From Hepatocystis sp. ex Piliocolobus tephrosceles (Eukaryota > Apicomplexa > Aconoidasida > Haemosporida > Plasmodiidae): a stretch of DNA of 47,724 nt. This document shows, in pieces, positions 1 through 11,582 of this stretch (positions are counted from its first letter, which is position 1; each line of letters starts with the position of its first letter). The stretch covers positions 1-47,724 of the forward strand of contig CABPSV020000020.1 in NCBI GenBank assembly GCA_902459845.2. The letters run 5' to 3'. Position numbers and translations under genes: made by a program. The notes below the pieces were generated by a model that was not told where the DNA came from, ran no database searches, and was given only the letters and a program-made list of their open reading frames with translations.

Positions 1-69
<69 letters not shown>

Positions 70-169
70 TTTATTTACTACATTTTTATCGGTATATATA
101 CATACATATATGTTTGCATGTATGTATCTAAATCAAAAATGTTCTTTTATTTTATTTATCCAATTATAG
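1..169. other. Left-edge non-coding stretch with poly(T) tract
   Basis: The window opens with about 64 consecutive T residues, followed by AT-rich sequence with TATA/CATA microsatellite. No coding sequence is supported here. The T-rich run ending in ATTATAG at 163-169 looks like the 3' end of an intron feeding the next exon. A GT at 92-93 could be that intron's donor, but the short piece before it is mostly homopolymer, so the upstream exon probably lies outside the window. Confidence 0.6.
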
Positions 170-1806
170 GACATTAATTTGATACAAAATAAAATTTTTA
201 AATATCACTTGGGTAATCTAGGAATTAACAGTGAAGATGGAAAAAATAACAAAAAAAACATTTGTGCAAATATAAATAACTTGCATCAAATATACTCATA
301 TAGTGATAACGAACAGTATTGCTTTAATCATAATAAGGGTTATAAAAACGGTAAAACAAATGATGGTAATTATATTTATGGCAGCAGTTGTAGTAATAGT
401 GATGATATCAGCAGTTATTACACTGATGACAATAGTAATGACAACAATAGTGGCATAAATAGCGACATAAATAATGATAACAGTAGTGATAACAGTGGTG
501 ATAACAGTGGTGATAACAGTAGTGACAACAGTAGTGACAACAGTAGTGACAACAGTAGTGACAACAGTTGTTATAATAAAGTAAATGATTCATGTTTATA
601 TGGATCTGACATTTCACATTCAGGTGAGTATTACACATGTACTCCTGCTCGTTGTGGTAATTCTTTTTCACACATTTCTAACATAAACAAACAGCAATAT
701 GCCAATAAAATAATAAACAAACATGTAGACTATCAAACAGACAAATCAATTAAAAAAAACTATTATAACAAAAACTATTATAACAAAAACTATTATAACA
801 AAAAAAAAAAAAAAAATTTAAAATGGTTAATTAATTCATTAAATAAAACTTATAACAATGAACCGAAATTTATAAACAGTGTGACAAATCCTATAGAATA
901 TGATATAATACAATATTCAAATTTTATGAAAAATAAATTAAGAAATATAGGTACAATAAATATTAATAACAAATCATTAAATAAGTTATTAAATAATGGT
1001 ATTTGTCGATCTAAAATATATTTTTTTTTTAGTAATAAAATAAAAATAAATAAAATTGTGTTAGTTGACTTATTATACGATTGTGTGACTCATACTTCAC
1101 CAACGTCTAGTGTTGTGTTTATTTATTTTAGTCATGCTAATGATATATCAGATATTTATAATATTATAAATGAAAAAATAAAACAAAATGGAAAAAGTAG
1201 AACAACCTACTATGCACAGCAAACTTACCACGAAAACGAGTATAAAAACCAAAACCAATATGAACAACATGAACAATATAGTGGGAAAAAAACACAAAAT
1301 CAACTTAATAATATTTTGCGTAATTTTTATATATTACGAGTTACAAGTATTGATGATATAATTTCTTTTTTCGAACAAATAAAAAATAATAATTTAAAAA
1401 ATAAGGATAGTTATAATATAAACAAACTCGCAAATACAAATATCGAAATAAACAACTTAGTATCCATAGGGGTATATAACTTAACTTATTTAATTAAAAA
1501 AATATGCTCAGGTAATCCCAATGCATATTTTTATATACTCCGTGAATTTAAAGTTATATCTAATTTATTAAATGTTGCTATCTTATTTTTTGATTATATA
1601 AAAAAAGATTTATTACATGTAAATAATAATATACTAGCAAATAAAGAACAGGAAATGAAACAAAATAATAAAACAGATGATAATAATGAGTTAAAAGAAT
1701 ATAAAATGGGTAATGATACCATGAGTACTAACAGTAGTAGTAGTAGTAGTAGTAGTAGTAATCATAGCGGTAGTAATAGTAGTATTGATAGTAATAGTAA
1801 TAATAG

Positions 1807-1884
<78 letters not shown>

Positions 1885-2008
1885 ACATTATAAAATTAAC
1901 AAAAATAATGTACACCTTATGTTGTTTGATAGAAGACTATGTTTATATATATATATATATATATGTACATATTTTTTTTTTAGGTTAAGCTATGGTAACA
2001 TAATATAA
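170..2008 (+). CDS. 5'-incomplete protein with degenerate RecA/XRCC2-like pattern
   Basis: Open frame following a splice-acceptor-like TTATAG at 169. There is no early ATG (the frame enters as GAC ATT AAT TTG), so the 5' exon is missing. The N-terminal third is Asn/Asp/Ser repeats (SSDN units near 475-570). From about 960 to 1620 the order of elements resembles a Rad51-family ATPase, closest to XRCC2: NNGICRSKIYFFF where the strand before Walker A lies, SNKIKINKIV in place of GxxGxGKT, VVFIYFSHANDI like the 'VLFIDTD' strand, NFYILRVTS like 'RFFLVYCSS', and a late hydrophobic strand VAILFFDY. An Asn-rich linker and a poly(A) tract encoding about 24 Lys follow, then a short tail. The 3' end is uncertain: splicing GT 1941 to AG 1983 stops after RRLC, while unspliced reading runs to 2008. 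The family assignment is inference; the Walker motifs are not canonical. Confidence 0.5.
1810..1883 (+). repeat. Poly(A) tract of about 74 nt inside a coding frame
   Basis: An uninterrupted A run encodes about 24 lysines near the C-terminus of the first gene. Its exact length is probably unreliable in the assembly, and a length error would move the downstream frame. Confidence 0.9.
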
Positions 2009-2060
2009 TGTTTTCCCCATTTTTACTTTTTTTATTTTAATAAAATAAAGTTATAATATT

Positions 2061-2545
2061 ATGTTAATTACAAAATATAGTAAACTAGTTTGTATATTTT
2101 TCCTGTTGTTTTGTGTTAATGTGACATACACACGTCTTTTTATATCGTTCAAACTCAACGACAAAGTTTTGAGGAGTTCTAATGTTACAGTATATGAAAG
2201 TAATAATTTTGTAACAAAATGTATAAACTATTGCATAGTATATACACATATATAGACATAAGATATGTCATAAGATATGTCATAAGATATGTCATAAGAT
2301 ATGTCATAATATATGTCATGTAATATAAAATTTATCTATTTGCTACTTTTTTTTTTTTTTTTTTTTATAATTTTACCAACTGCCCCTATTTTTTTTTTTT
2401 AGACATCAATAAAACAGAACATATTGAATACAAACCTTTTAAAAATATAAGTTTTAATAAACTGAAAACGAATTTGAAAAATTTTCTTGTTATAAATAAA
2501 AAAATTAATATATCTGACATTAAACACGTGTCCTTTTTAGGTTAG
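2061..2545 (+). CDS. Small two-exon protein with signal peptide, possibly apicoplast-directed
   Basis: I do not recognise this gene. Exon 1 (2061-2220) encodes a clear signal peptide (MLITKYSKLVCIFFLLFCVN). Exon 2 (2403-2545) follows a T-rich acceptor TTTTTTAG at 2402; donor GTATAA at 2221 leaves phase 1, and the joined codon TAC keeps the frame. The predicted protein is 100 aa, ending at TAG 2543. After the signal peptide the chain is rich in Lys and Asn with few acidic residues, which resembles a bipartite apicoplast leader; that is inference. The intron carries five copies of a 12-bp repeat. An alternative donor GTTAGT at 2541 could extend the gene to an AG near 2640, but that acceptor lacks a pyrimidine tract, so I prefer the stop. 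It lies head-to-tail with PI-PLC, with about 360 bp between them. Confidence 0.5.
2257..2320. repeat. 12-bp tandem repeat in intron
   Basis: About five copies of ATAAGATATGTC, the last ones diverged, inside the intron of the small secreted-protein gene. Confidence 0.85.
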
Positions 2546-2588
2546 TTAAAAAAAATAAAAAAAAAATAAATAAAATAAATAAATAAAT

Positions 2589-2620
<32 letters not shown>

Positions 2621-2814
2621 ATCAATAAATTAAAAAAAAGGAATAGCCACTGTTTTTTTTATAAATAATTATAATCAAATAGAAGTCTCACACATACATA
2701 AATATATACATAATATATTGTACACACATACACGTGTGTATAAGTAGACTTTTTATACAGTATAGTATAAATAAGATATACTTGCTCACTTGTTTACGTA
2801 CGCAAATATATACA

Positions 2815-2878
<64 letters not shown>
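2815..2878. repeat. (CT)n-(TA)n microsatellite before the PI-PLC start
   Basis: A CT dinucleotide run followed by a TA run. It is open in the PI-PLC frame (SLSL and YIYI residues), but it is far better explained as 5' leader, which argues for the ATG at 2902 over the upstream ATG at 2734. Confidence 0.85.
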
Positions 2879-2881
<3 letters not shown>

Positions 2882-2901
2882 GTATACCCCCTTTTTACCT
2901 C

Positions 2902-5900
2902 ATGAACAACCATGATAGAAATTCAAAAAGTGCGGTTAATGCAAAAATACAAAATAATAATGAAGGTGTGAATTTATTATTAGATAGCGAAAGAACAAAC
3001 GATAATAGGGAATATAACAGTAATAATAATGATACGTGTTCTTCAGGACCGAATTTTCTTAAAAGAGAAGTAGAGCTAGATAACACTAATAGCAATAGCA
3101 CTAGTAATAATAACAATAACAACAATAACAGTAGTAACAATAATGAAGATAATAATGATGCGAGTGCTAATAAAACTACTAGTGCAGTTATTGCTACTAG
3201 TCCCACCAACAATAATACAGATAACATAGATTTAAAAATAGGGTTTGATATTAGGAATGTACTAACACATGCTTATTTACCTGCTTGTATTGAAAAAATG
3301 AAAGAGGGTGAATATGTATATAAATGGAATAATAATAATATATTTCAAAAGAAAACATTAAAATTTATTTATTTAGATATAATTAATTATTGTATTCGAT
3401 GGAATTCGAAAAAAAAAAAATCAAAAGAAAATAAAAACCCTTCATTATATATATTTGATATAATAAAAATTGTAGATGGTTCAGAATCAATTTTTTTTAA
3501 AAAAAAAGAACAAGAAAAAAATTTATCTATTGAAATTATTAGTAAGGATCGTACTTTAAGAATAACATTTTTGGATATACAAAGATGGAAAATGTGGCTT
3601 TTTGGTTTAATGCATTATAGATATAAATTAGTTAACAAAAATGCAGGAAAAACAAAAGTTATACCATTTATATATGAAAATAATAAATTATATAATAATT
3701 ATATAATATCAGGTTTAAAAGATATTAATTCATTAACATTATCTCAACTATATATTATTTTAAGAAGTCTAAATATCTATTTAAATATGAAATTATTATA
3801 TCATTATTTTTCTATTTATAAACATAAAGGAATAATAAATTATTCAGGTTTTACAAAAATATTAGAACATATTTTTTCAAATAATTATATAAAAACTTAT
3901 TTTAACATATATAAAGATCAAAATAGTAATTATATAGACAAAAAAAAATTTATTGAGTTTTTGATTGAGATACAATGTGAGGGTAAATATGAAGAACAAA
4001 TATTTAAAGAGCAGAGAATAGGACATTGTTGGGATATGTGTAATCGTATAACATCAGGAAACAGTGTAATAGATAAAAGTAATAATTCAAAAACGGAAAA
4101 TATTAATAAGGATATCTTGCGATGTGATAATAAATTAAATAATGTCTTTGCAAATGTAATCGATCCAAACGTTGATAATAACTCCATTGCGAATATCAAC
4201 ACCAGTACCAATACCAATACCAACATCAGTACCAATGCCAATACCAATGCCAATACCAATACTAACATCAGTACCAATGCCAATACCAACATCAGTACCA
4301 ATGCCAATACCAACATCAGTACCAATGCCAATACCAACATCAGTACCAATGCCAATACCAACATCAGTACCAATGCCAATAAAAACCAAAACGAACAAAT
4401 TCAAACAAACGAAAACGTTTTATCTAATAATAAAGAATTAATAAATGATAATAGCACCAACGATGAATGGAAAAAACTTATTAAGACATTAGATTATGAA
4501 AAAAGTTATATACAACCAGATGTGAATAATGTATTTAACACTTTTATTTTTGCAGATAATTACATGTGTCAGGATGAAGATTTTATATTTATTCTGGATA
4601 TATTAAAAAAGAAATTATGCACAAAAAATGGTTTTAATGGATGTTACGAAAATGGAAAGGTAGCCTCTATAGACAAATACATAAACAACAATAGCCATAA
4701 CAATAGCCATAACAATAACTATAACAATAACCATAACAATAACCATAACAATAACCATAACAATAACCATAACAATAATATAAGCAAGGGTACAATGACA
4801 AATGGGGATATTGAAAAATATAAGAATGTGAGCAGTTCTAGTCCATCCTTTAATCCTGATCCCAATCCAAAACCCGATTCCAGACCAGATCTTTCTATTA
4901 CCGATTGCAATGGTAATGTAATAAAAAAAATGACTGATTTAAATAAAAGTAGTATTACTAACAGCGAAGGAAATGATAATTTGATTTTTATTCGAGCTAA
5001 AGTTATATATAAATTATTAACTACAATAAAAAAATATAATATGCCATTTGCTATGATTAATAGCAATAATTATTATATAACTGAAATGGGATTAATTTAT
5101 TTTTTATTATCAAAAGAAAATAGTATTATGTGTCCAGAATATTCTAAAGTATATCAGAATATGAATTTACCTTTATGTAATTATTGGATTAATAGTAGTC
5201 ATAATAGTTATTTAGGAAGAAAACAAATTTTCAGTAGTAGTAACATTGAACAATATATATATATATTAATTGATGGTTGTAGATGTGTTGAATTTGATTG
5301 CTATTATTTTAATAAAAATATCGTAGTATATCATGGTTTTTATGGTTATAAACTGACATCTTCTATTTTATTTTGTGATACATTAATTGCTTGTAAAATG
5401 TTTGGATTTACAACCTCTCCATTTCCTATTATTCTATCATTAGAAATACATTGTAAAAACAAACATAAAAATTTAATAGCAAAATTATTAATCAGTATTT
5501 TAGGTGATCAATTATATATACCTAAAACCAAAGATGAAATTAAAAATATCACACCTAATAATTGTAAAAATAAATTTTTAGTAAAATATAAACGTTTTAA
5601 TAATCATGATTCATCAGGATTTTACTACATTTTTGAAGGATTAAAAAGTGTAATGTACGATGAAGTTGGATATATTTCAGACTTAATGAGTGAACATGAC
5701 AGAGAAGTAGGTAATAGGAGACATGTTATACAAAATGTAGAAACAGGTAACGAGAGTGATAGTGAAATCAGCGATTGCGAAATGAGTGATGACAAATGTG
5801 GAGAACAAGAAGAAGAAGAAGAAGAAGAAGGGGAAGAGGAAGGGGAAGGAGAAAGGGAAGGGGAAGGAGAAAGGGAAGGGGAAGGGGAAAGGGAAGGAGA

Positions 5901-7838
5901 GGAAGAAAAACAGCATCAATTAGTGGGCTACATAAAAGAGAAGAAAAATGATAAAAATTGCAATACTAAATACGACATGGTAAAAAATTATAATAATTAT
6001 TCGGAACTAAATAATACACAAAACAAATGTAAAAATAATAACGAGACAGATGGACAAGAAAAGGGAGAGGAAACGGAAGAAGAAAAGGGAGAAGAAGAAA
6101 AAAAGAAAAAAAAAGTTCTGCACGTTTTACGTAATCAATATCAAGAACATATACCAAAAGAAGGAGACTTATACACAGATATTAATAATAATACTACTAC
6201 ATGTAGTAATAAAAAAGAAAATAATATAATTATTAAAAACGAAAATGAAGAAAGCAATACTTTATTTAATCTATGTAATAATAATTCGTATATGGGTGAC
6301 ACACCCAGTGATGATAACGCCTTTACAAGCAGCAGTAATATGTGCCATAGGAGTAACAATAGCAGTGGTAGTACTATCAGTAGAATCAGTAACAGTAGTA
6401 CTAGTAGCAATAGCAATGATATTAGCATTAGCAATAGCAGTAGCAATATAAGTAGCAACAGAAGTAGTAATAGCAGTAGTAACAGTAGTAATAATACACC
6501 TGTCTATAACAAAACAACAATAGAAACAACATACAGAGAAGAAGATAAAAAAAAAATTTTATTAAGAAGTGAAAATATAAATTTCAAAAATAATTATAAT
6601 AACAAAAATATACTAAATGATTATTCATGCTTAAAAGGGTATACTTTTCAAAGTTTTAATGATAATAGAACATATAATGAAATTTGTTCCATTAGTGAAA
6701 ATAAATTTATTAAATTAATAAAAAAAAATGAAAAAGATGTTATTAAATATAATCAAAAAACATTAACACGTGTATACCCATCAGGGACAAGATTAGCATC
6801 TACTAATTTTAACCCTCTAGTTTTTTGGAGTGCTGGTATACAATTTGTAGCATTGAATTATCAATACAATGGTTTAAGTATGTTATTAAATAAAGGTAGG
6901 TTTTCAGAGAACGGTGGGAGGAATTCAGGTTATATTTTAAAACCTACATGTTTAAGGTATAATGATAATGATGAGAGAAAAAAAAATGAAGATTATAAAG
7001 CTTTATCATTAGATTTACAAATATTAGCTTTACATCAGATTAATTTATTATTTTCAATAAAAAATAAATATCACGAAAAAAAATTAAAAAAAAAATTATT
7101 CAAAATGGATATGATACAACATATCCAAACACATAAAAAAGATAATAAAAATGTAAAAAAATTTAAAGAATTACAAAAATTGGAAGAAAAAAAAAACTTT
7201 TTTTTTAGTTTTTCAGATATTCAATCGGATGACATTACCACTACAGTTGCTACATCTACAACTACTGCAACTATCGCTACTACACCAACTACTACTACTA
7301 ATACTACTACTGACGAAGTTAATGTTAATAGTACTAGTAGTAATAAAAAAAAAAAAAAAAAAAACGTAACACCAGAAACATATTTAACCCAATATAACGA
7401 AAATTGTACTATTAATAATAATAATAATATCAGCTATAATAATAATTATAGTAACAATAATGATGTTAATTACATTCACAATAAATGCTTAAGTGTAGAA
7501 AAGAAATATGAAGATATGCTATCGGAATATAAATCTTTTTTATTATGCTCTTCCTTATCACAAAGCAGTAGCATGAATAGCTGTAGTAGCAACACAACTA
7601 TGTCAAATAACACAACTTCTAACGACTGTAATAAAAAGAATCTACAAAAATTGAAAAATAAAAGTTTTTATCAGACATTTGAGGAATTAAAAAAAGCAAA
7701 TAATTTATATTTCTATTTCTATGTTACAATTTCTGTACATGGTTATAATGAAAAAAAATATTATTTCAAAACGGAAATAGCAAAAGTTAATTTTTACGAT
7801 TGTAATTACTGGTAAGTTTCTTTTTCTCTCATTTGTTA

Positions 7839-7890
<52 letters not shown>

Positions 7891-8240
7891 TATACTATTA
7901 ATAGTAATCACAAAAATGTGTCTTATTTATATACACACATACGTATGTTTTACTATAAACTGTTTCTCATTATTTCTTGCATTTTTTTATGCCCTACCTT
8001 TTTATTTTATTTTATTTTTATTTTTTTCTTTCTTTTTTTTTTTTTTCGCAGTTGGTCTAAACCATCTAATTTCAAGATGAAAATAATGAATCCGTCATTG
8101 ACTCTTATCGTATTTGAATTAAAATCATATGTAAGATATGATGAAACGATAATAATAAAAAACAAAAATTGGTTTTACATATATGAACCAAATATATACT
8201 CATTGTGCACATTGTTAATTAATTTGTAATATGTTTGTAC

Positions 8241-8271
<31 letters not shown>

Positions 8272-8628
8272 CTAAACATTTTTACAGGACACGGTAAAAA
8301 GTGATATTATCGCCTGCGCTTGTTTCCCGATAAAATGCCTAAGAGAAGGGTAATACAAAATATAATACAATATAATATTATATAATGTAATATAGTAGCA
8401 CAAAAATAAAAATGTTTTATATAAATGTATGTGCCTTATGTATAAATAACTAAGTCTATATTTAAATGATTATATTTCACAATTATCATTTTTTTTTTTT
8501 TTTTTTTTTTTTTTTGACTATAAAAATAATTTAGTATTAGATTTGTTCCTTTATGTGATAAATATTTGAAGGAAATAAAGGGATCCGGAATTTTAGTTAA
8601 TTTAAAAATTGATTCCATTAATAGTTGA
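2902..8628 (+). CDS. PI-PLC: Phosphoinositide-specific phospholipase C (PI-PLC)
   Basis: Hydrolyses PI(4,5)P2 to IP3 and diacylglycerol. In malaria parasites it links to calcium mobilisation in invasion, egress and gametogenesis (family knowledge). Exons 2902-7811, 8052-8130, 8288-8349 and 8535-8628 join in frame to 1714 aa. Domain order is delta-like: Asn-rich N-terminus, PH domain about 115-245, EF-hand-like region about 270-370 (loop YKDQNSNYIDKKKF), X domain about 750-900, Y domain about 1250-1355, C2 to the end. Catalytic residues are present: H767 in SSHNSYL, E797 and D799 in VEFDCY, H811 in VYHGF. Their spacing of 30/32/44 closely matches PLC-delta1 (30/32/45). The X-Y linker is greatly expanded with Glu/Gly and Ser/Asn repeats, and TNANTNIS and NNHN repeats lie between the EF region and X. 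The start was set at 2902 because upstream residues come from a microsatellite. The last small exons complete C2 (GIRFVPL then LVNLKI). Only the length of low-complexity tracts is doubtful. Confidence 0.95.
4199..4380 (+). repeat. 24-bp coding repeat (TNANTNIS) in PI-PLC
   Basis: Tandem in-frame units reading ACC AAT GCC AAT ACC AAC ATC AGT, five to seven copies with small changes, between the EF-hand-like region and the X domain. All units keep the reading frame, as expected of a disordered linker expansion. Confidence 0.9.
5810..5910 (+). repeat. Glu/Gly-rich coding repeat in the PI-PLC X-Y linker
   Basis: Purine-rich GAA/GGA/AGG units encode EEEE followed by EGEGERE repeats. In animal PLCs an acidic X-Y linker is autoinhibitory; whether this stretch acts that way is not shown by the sequence. 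Confidence 0.85.
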
Positions 8629-8826
8629 GGATTGTGACGAAAAAAAAAAAAAATAATAATAAAACAAAAATAGCCTACATACATACGTGTGTATATGGAT
8701 ATATACTATACATATTCATATATATATACACTTTTGTGTAGAAAATGTACACGATGTAAACAATTTACGACGAATTTATTATTTAACTGTTTATATATAT
8801 ATATTATATTTACGTTACTTTTATAT

Positions 8827-8928
8827 TTGTACAACTTTCACCATTGTGTTACTTTCACCATTGTGTTGTTTTCACTATTGTGTTACTTTCACTAGTGTAT
8901 TACTTTCACTATTGTGTTACTTTTAATT
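8827..8928. repeat. 17-bp minisatellite
   Basis: About five to six imperfect copies of ACTTTCACCATTGTGTT, with substitutions such as CTAGTGTAT. Stops in several frames and position 3' of PI-PLC argue against coding. Confidence 0.85.
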
Positions 8929-9599
8929 TTAGATTATTTTCAATTTTATATCACCTTTTTTTTTTTTTTTTATTTGATATTTTGTTTTTTTAATTTAGTT
9001 TGTATACATGACAAAAGTATTTGTTAAGGTCTTGTGCAATTTTTTGTCATATTTTAAATTATTATATATATCATATTTGTTTTTACTTTTTTTTTTTTTT
9101 TTTTCTATTTTTTAACATTTAACATTGTTCGTACAATACCTTTTTATATACATCTGATTTTAAAAAAAATCTCAACAACTTATACAAAAAATATATACAA
9201 AAGTATATCTGTAATATATGCATATATGAAAATATGTGCGTATGCATATATGTGTATTATATACATAAGGCTACGTTTATTTTTTTTTTTTATATATTTA
9301 AAAATTTATGCATGTACACGTCAAACAGTTATATAGTTTTATAAAAGTTTTTTTTTTTTTTTTTCCTTCCATCATACATGATACTATTTTGATGCTATTG
9401 TTACGAATCAATTTGATACTATTGAAATAATGCACTTTAATATAATTATGAACAAGGAATAAATTAAAAAAAAGTATTTGCAAAATTTGGTATTTTTATT
9501 TTTACAATTATAAGAAAAAAAAAAATAATTGCATTTGTTCTGTTATAGTAATTTGTTACATTTTCCTTCATATAGTTTTTTGTTCGTGTTGTTTTTTCC

Positions 9600-9800
9600 T
9601 TATATACATGTGTTTGTATATGTGTTTATATATGCATGTGTTTATATATGCATGTGTTTATATATGCATGTGTTTATATATGCACGTGTTTATATATGCA
9701 TGTGTTTATATATGCATGTGTTTATATATGCATGTGTTTATATATTCATGTGTTTATATATGCATGTGTTTTTATATGCATGTGTTTTTATATGCATGTA
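9600..9800. repeat. 16-bp minisatellite carrying a TGCATG in most units
   Basis: About twelve units of TTTATATATGCATGTG, two or three lengthened by a T. Nine units hold TGCATG; one has TGCACG and one TTCATG. It is open in all three plus frames only because the unit lacks stops; the translation is pure repeat and I do not call it coding. Confidence 0.9.
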
Positions 9801-9948
9801 TTTGTGTATATATGTGTTCACAAATTTTTTTTTTTTTTTTCTTTTTTTTTTTTTTTTTCATTGTGTGTGGACATACATAAAAAAGTAATAATGTATAATT
9901 CTAAAAACATAAGGTGTTTAATTAAACAAACATTTTAATAAACACAAT

Positions 9949-9993
<45 letters not shown>

Positions 9994-10440
9994 GTAATAG
10001 TATATGTACATTTTTACTTATTCTTTATTTATTAAACAATATATGGCCTCACGATATGTACATGAATGTATGTTTTTATTTTTGTACATACATACATTTA
10101 TATAGGTATATTTATAAATATGCATATATATAGAGAAAGGAAAAAAAAATATATAGATATACGATTATATGATAGCGCATTTTTCCTTAAAAAAAAACAA
10201 GCAATAATAGCATTTCGAGGCGTAATTAAGAGGCACGACATAACGAGTTTTTCTTATATGTAAGATTTTATGGACACACCCTTATAAAATAATAAACGAT
10301 TGGTACGTGTCAATATGTTAAAATATACACATACATACATTTATTTTGTTCTGTTTTTTTTTTTTTTCTAACATATGAAATGACACATGAATTGTTAAGT
10401 TTAGCTAGTTGTAAAATTAAAACAAAAATATTATGTAATT

Positions 10441-10476
<36 letters not shown>

Positions 10477-10904
10477 ATAAATTGTTAATTCCTCAAAAAA
10501 TATTAAATAACAAGTTAAAAAAAAGCTTTAAAAAAAAAATAAGATATATTTTTTTTTTTTGAATTGTGCCATTTTTACCTTTTAAGTATTAAATGATGAA
10601 CAGTTCTAGTTCACATAATTGTATGCATATATGTAGAAAAAAAAAAATAATAATAAATAATACAACTATGAGAGGACTAATTTTTATTTTATTTATTTTT
10701 TTTTTTTTTTTAAACATATCCAACATGTTTATATTTTTAAATTGTTATTTTTAAATTGTCATTTTTAAGTTGTTAAAAATTACTACTCCATTTGGTATCT
10801 CAACTGTTATTTTATTTATTATATTATTTTTTTTTTTTTAAATCATTCTTTCACATATTTTTTTTCACAAATTTTTTTTTATATAATTTTTTGCATATAC
10901 ATTT

Positions 10905-11045
10905 TTTCATATTTGTTTTGCATATTTGTTTTGCATATTTGTTTTGCATAGTTTTTTTGCATAGTTTTTTTGCATATTTTTTTGCATATTTTTTTGCATA
11001 TTTTTTTGCATATTTTTTTTTGCATATTTTTTTTTGCATATATAT
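10905..11045. repeat. TTTTTTTGCATA minisatellite
   Basis: About ten copies of a 12 to 16-bp unit, T-run plus GCATA, grading from TTTGTTTTGCATA to TTTTTTTTGCATA. Non-coding. Confidence 0.85.
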
Positions 11046-11434
11046 ATTTTTAACAAATCAAAAGAAATAGTCTAATTTATGTAACTGACAGACATCAGAT
11101 AACCCAACATACATTGTACGCACAATATTTATTTTTTATTTGTTTGTAATAAAACGCGTGCTCATTGTATACATATATATATATATATATATATATATTG
11201 CAACATATGCATATATATTTACTGATTACGTATATTTATGTATCTTTAAATATATTGCTGTAATATATCGTGAACGTTTTGTTCATATTGTTATTCACTA
11301 TTCCATTTGTGGATTGGTAAGTTCCCAGCTACATGAGTATGCACTCTTAGATACATACGAATGTGCTAGGGCTGGAAATACATTCAAATGAATGGGTAAA
11401 ACAAGTACGACTAAATAAGAGTAGATACATCTAA

Positions 11435-11545
11435 ACAAAAAAAAACACAGCCAAACGAAAAAAAAACACAGCCAAACGAAAAAAAAGCACAAGCTAACGA
11501 AAAAAAAGCACAGTAAAACGAAAAAAAAGCACAAGCTAACGAAAA
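11435..11545. repeat. A-rich 22-bp minisatellite upstream of the giant gene
   Basis: Five imperfect units of the type ACGAAAAAAAAGCACAGCCAA, ending about 40 bp before the chosen ATG; probably 5' UTR. Confidence 0.8.
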
Positions 11546-11582
11546 TAATAACTCGCATACATAGTGATACACCAAATGCAAC

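Larger units (their letters stand above)
8629..11582. other. Repeat-rich intergenic region, PI-PLC to giant gene
   Basis: About 3 kb without a convincing gene. It holds homopolymer tracts, four minisatellites described separately, and two short islands of higher GC (about 10150-10265 and 11280-11395). It should contain the PI-PLC 3' UTR and the promoter and 5' UTR of the downstream gene. A strong donor-like GGTAAGT lies at 11316-11322, suggesting a spliced 5' UTR. Confidence 0.6.

Noticed and set aside
2403..2545. Start of a GatC-like subunit (INISDIKHVSFLG) in the small secreted protein
   Set aside because: The short motif resembles bacterial GatC N-termini ('DVKHVAKLA'), but the rest of GatC is absent: the frame stops at 2543 and no downstream exon restores it.
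2734..2901. PI-PLC start at 2734
   Set aside because: The extra 56 residues come from CT and TA microsatellites; the ATG at 2902 opens directly into a typical parasite N-terminus.
3930..4404. Open frames in other phases and on the minus strand across the PI-PLC 24-bp repeat
   Set aside because: The 24-bp unit is free of stops in several frames; only the PI-PLC frame continues into conserved domains.
8436..8684. Minus-strand frame opposite the last PI-PLC exon
   Set aside because: The plus strand here encodes the conserved end of the C2 domain; the minus frame is a shadow with poly-Lys.
9529..9938. Three overlapping plus-strand open frames of Cys/Val/Tyr/Met repeats
   Set aside because: Pure translation of a 16-bp minisatellite in all frames; no signal of selection.
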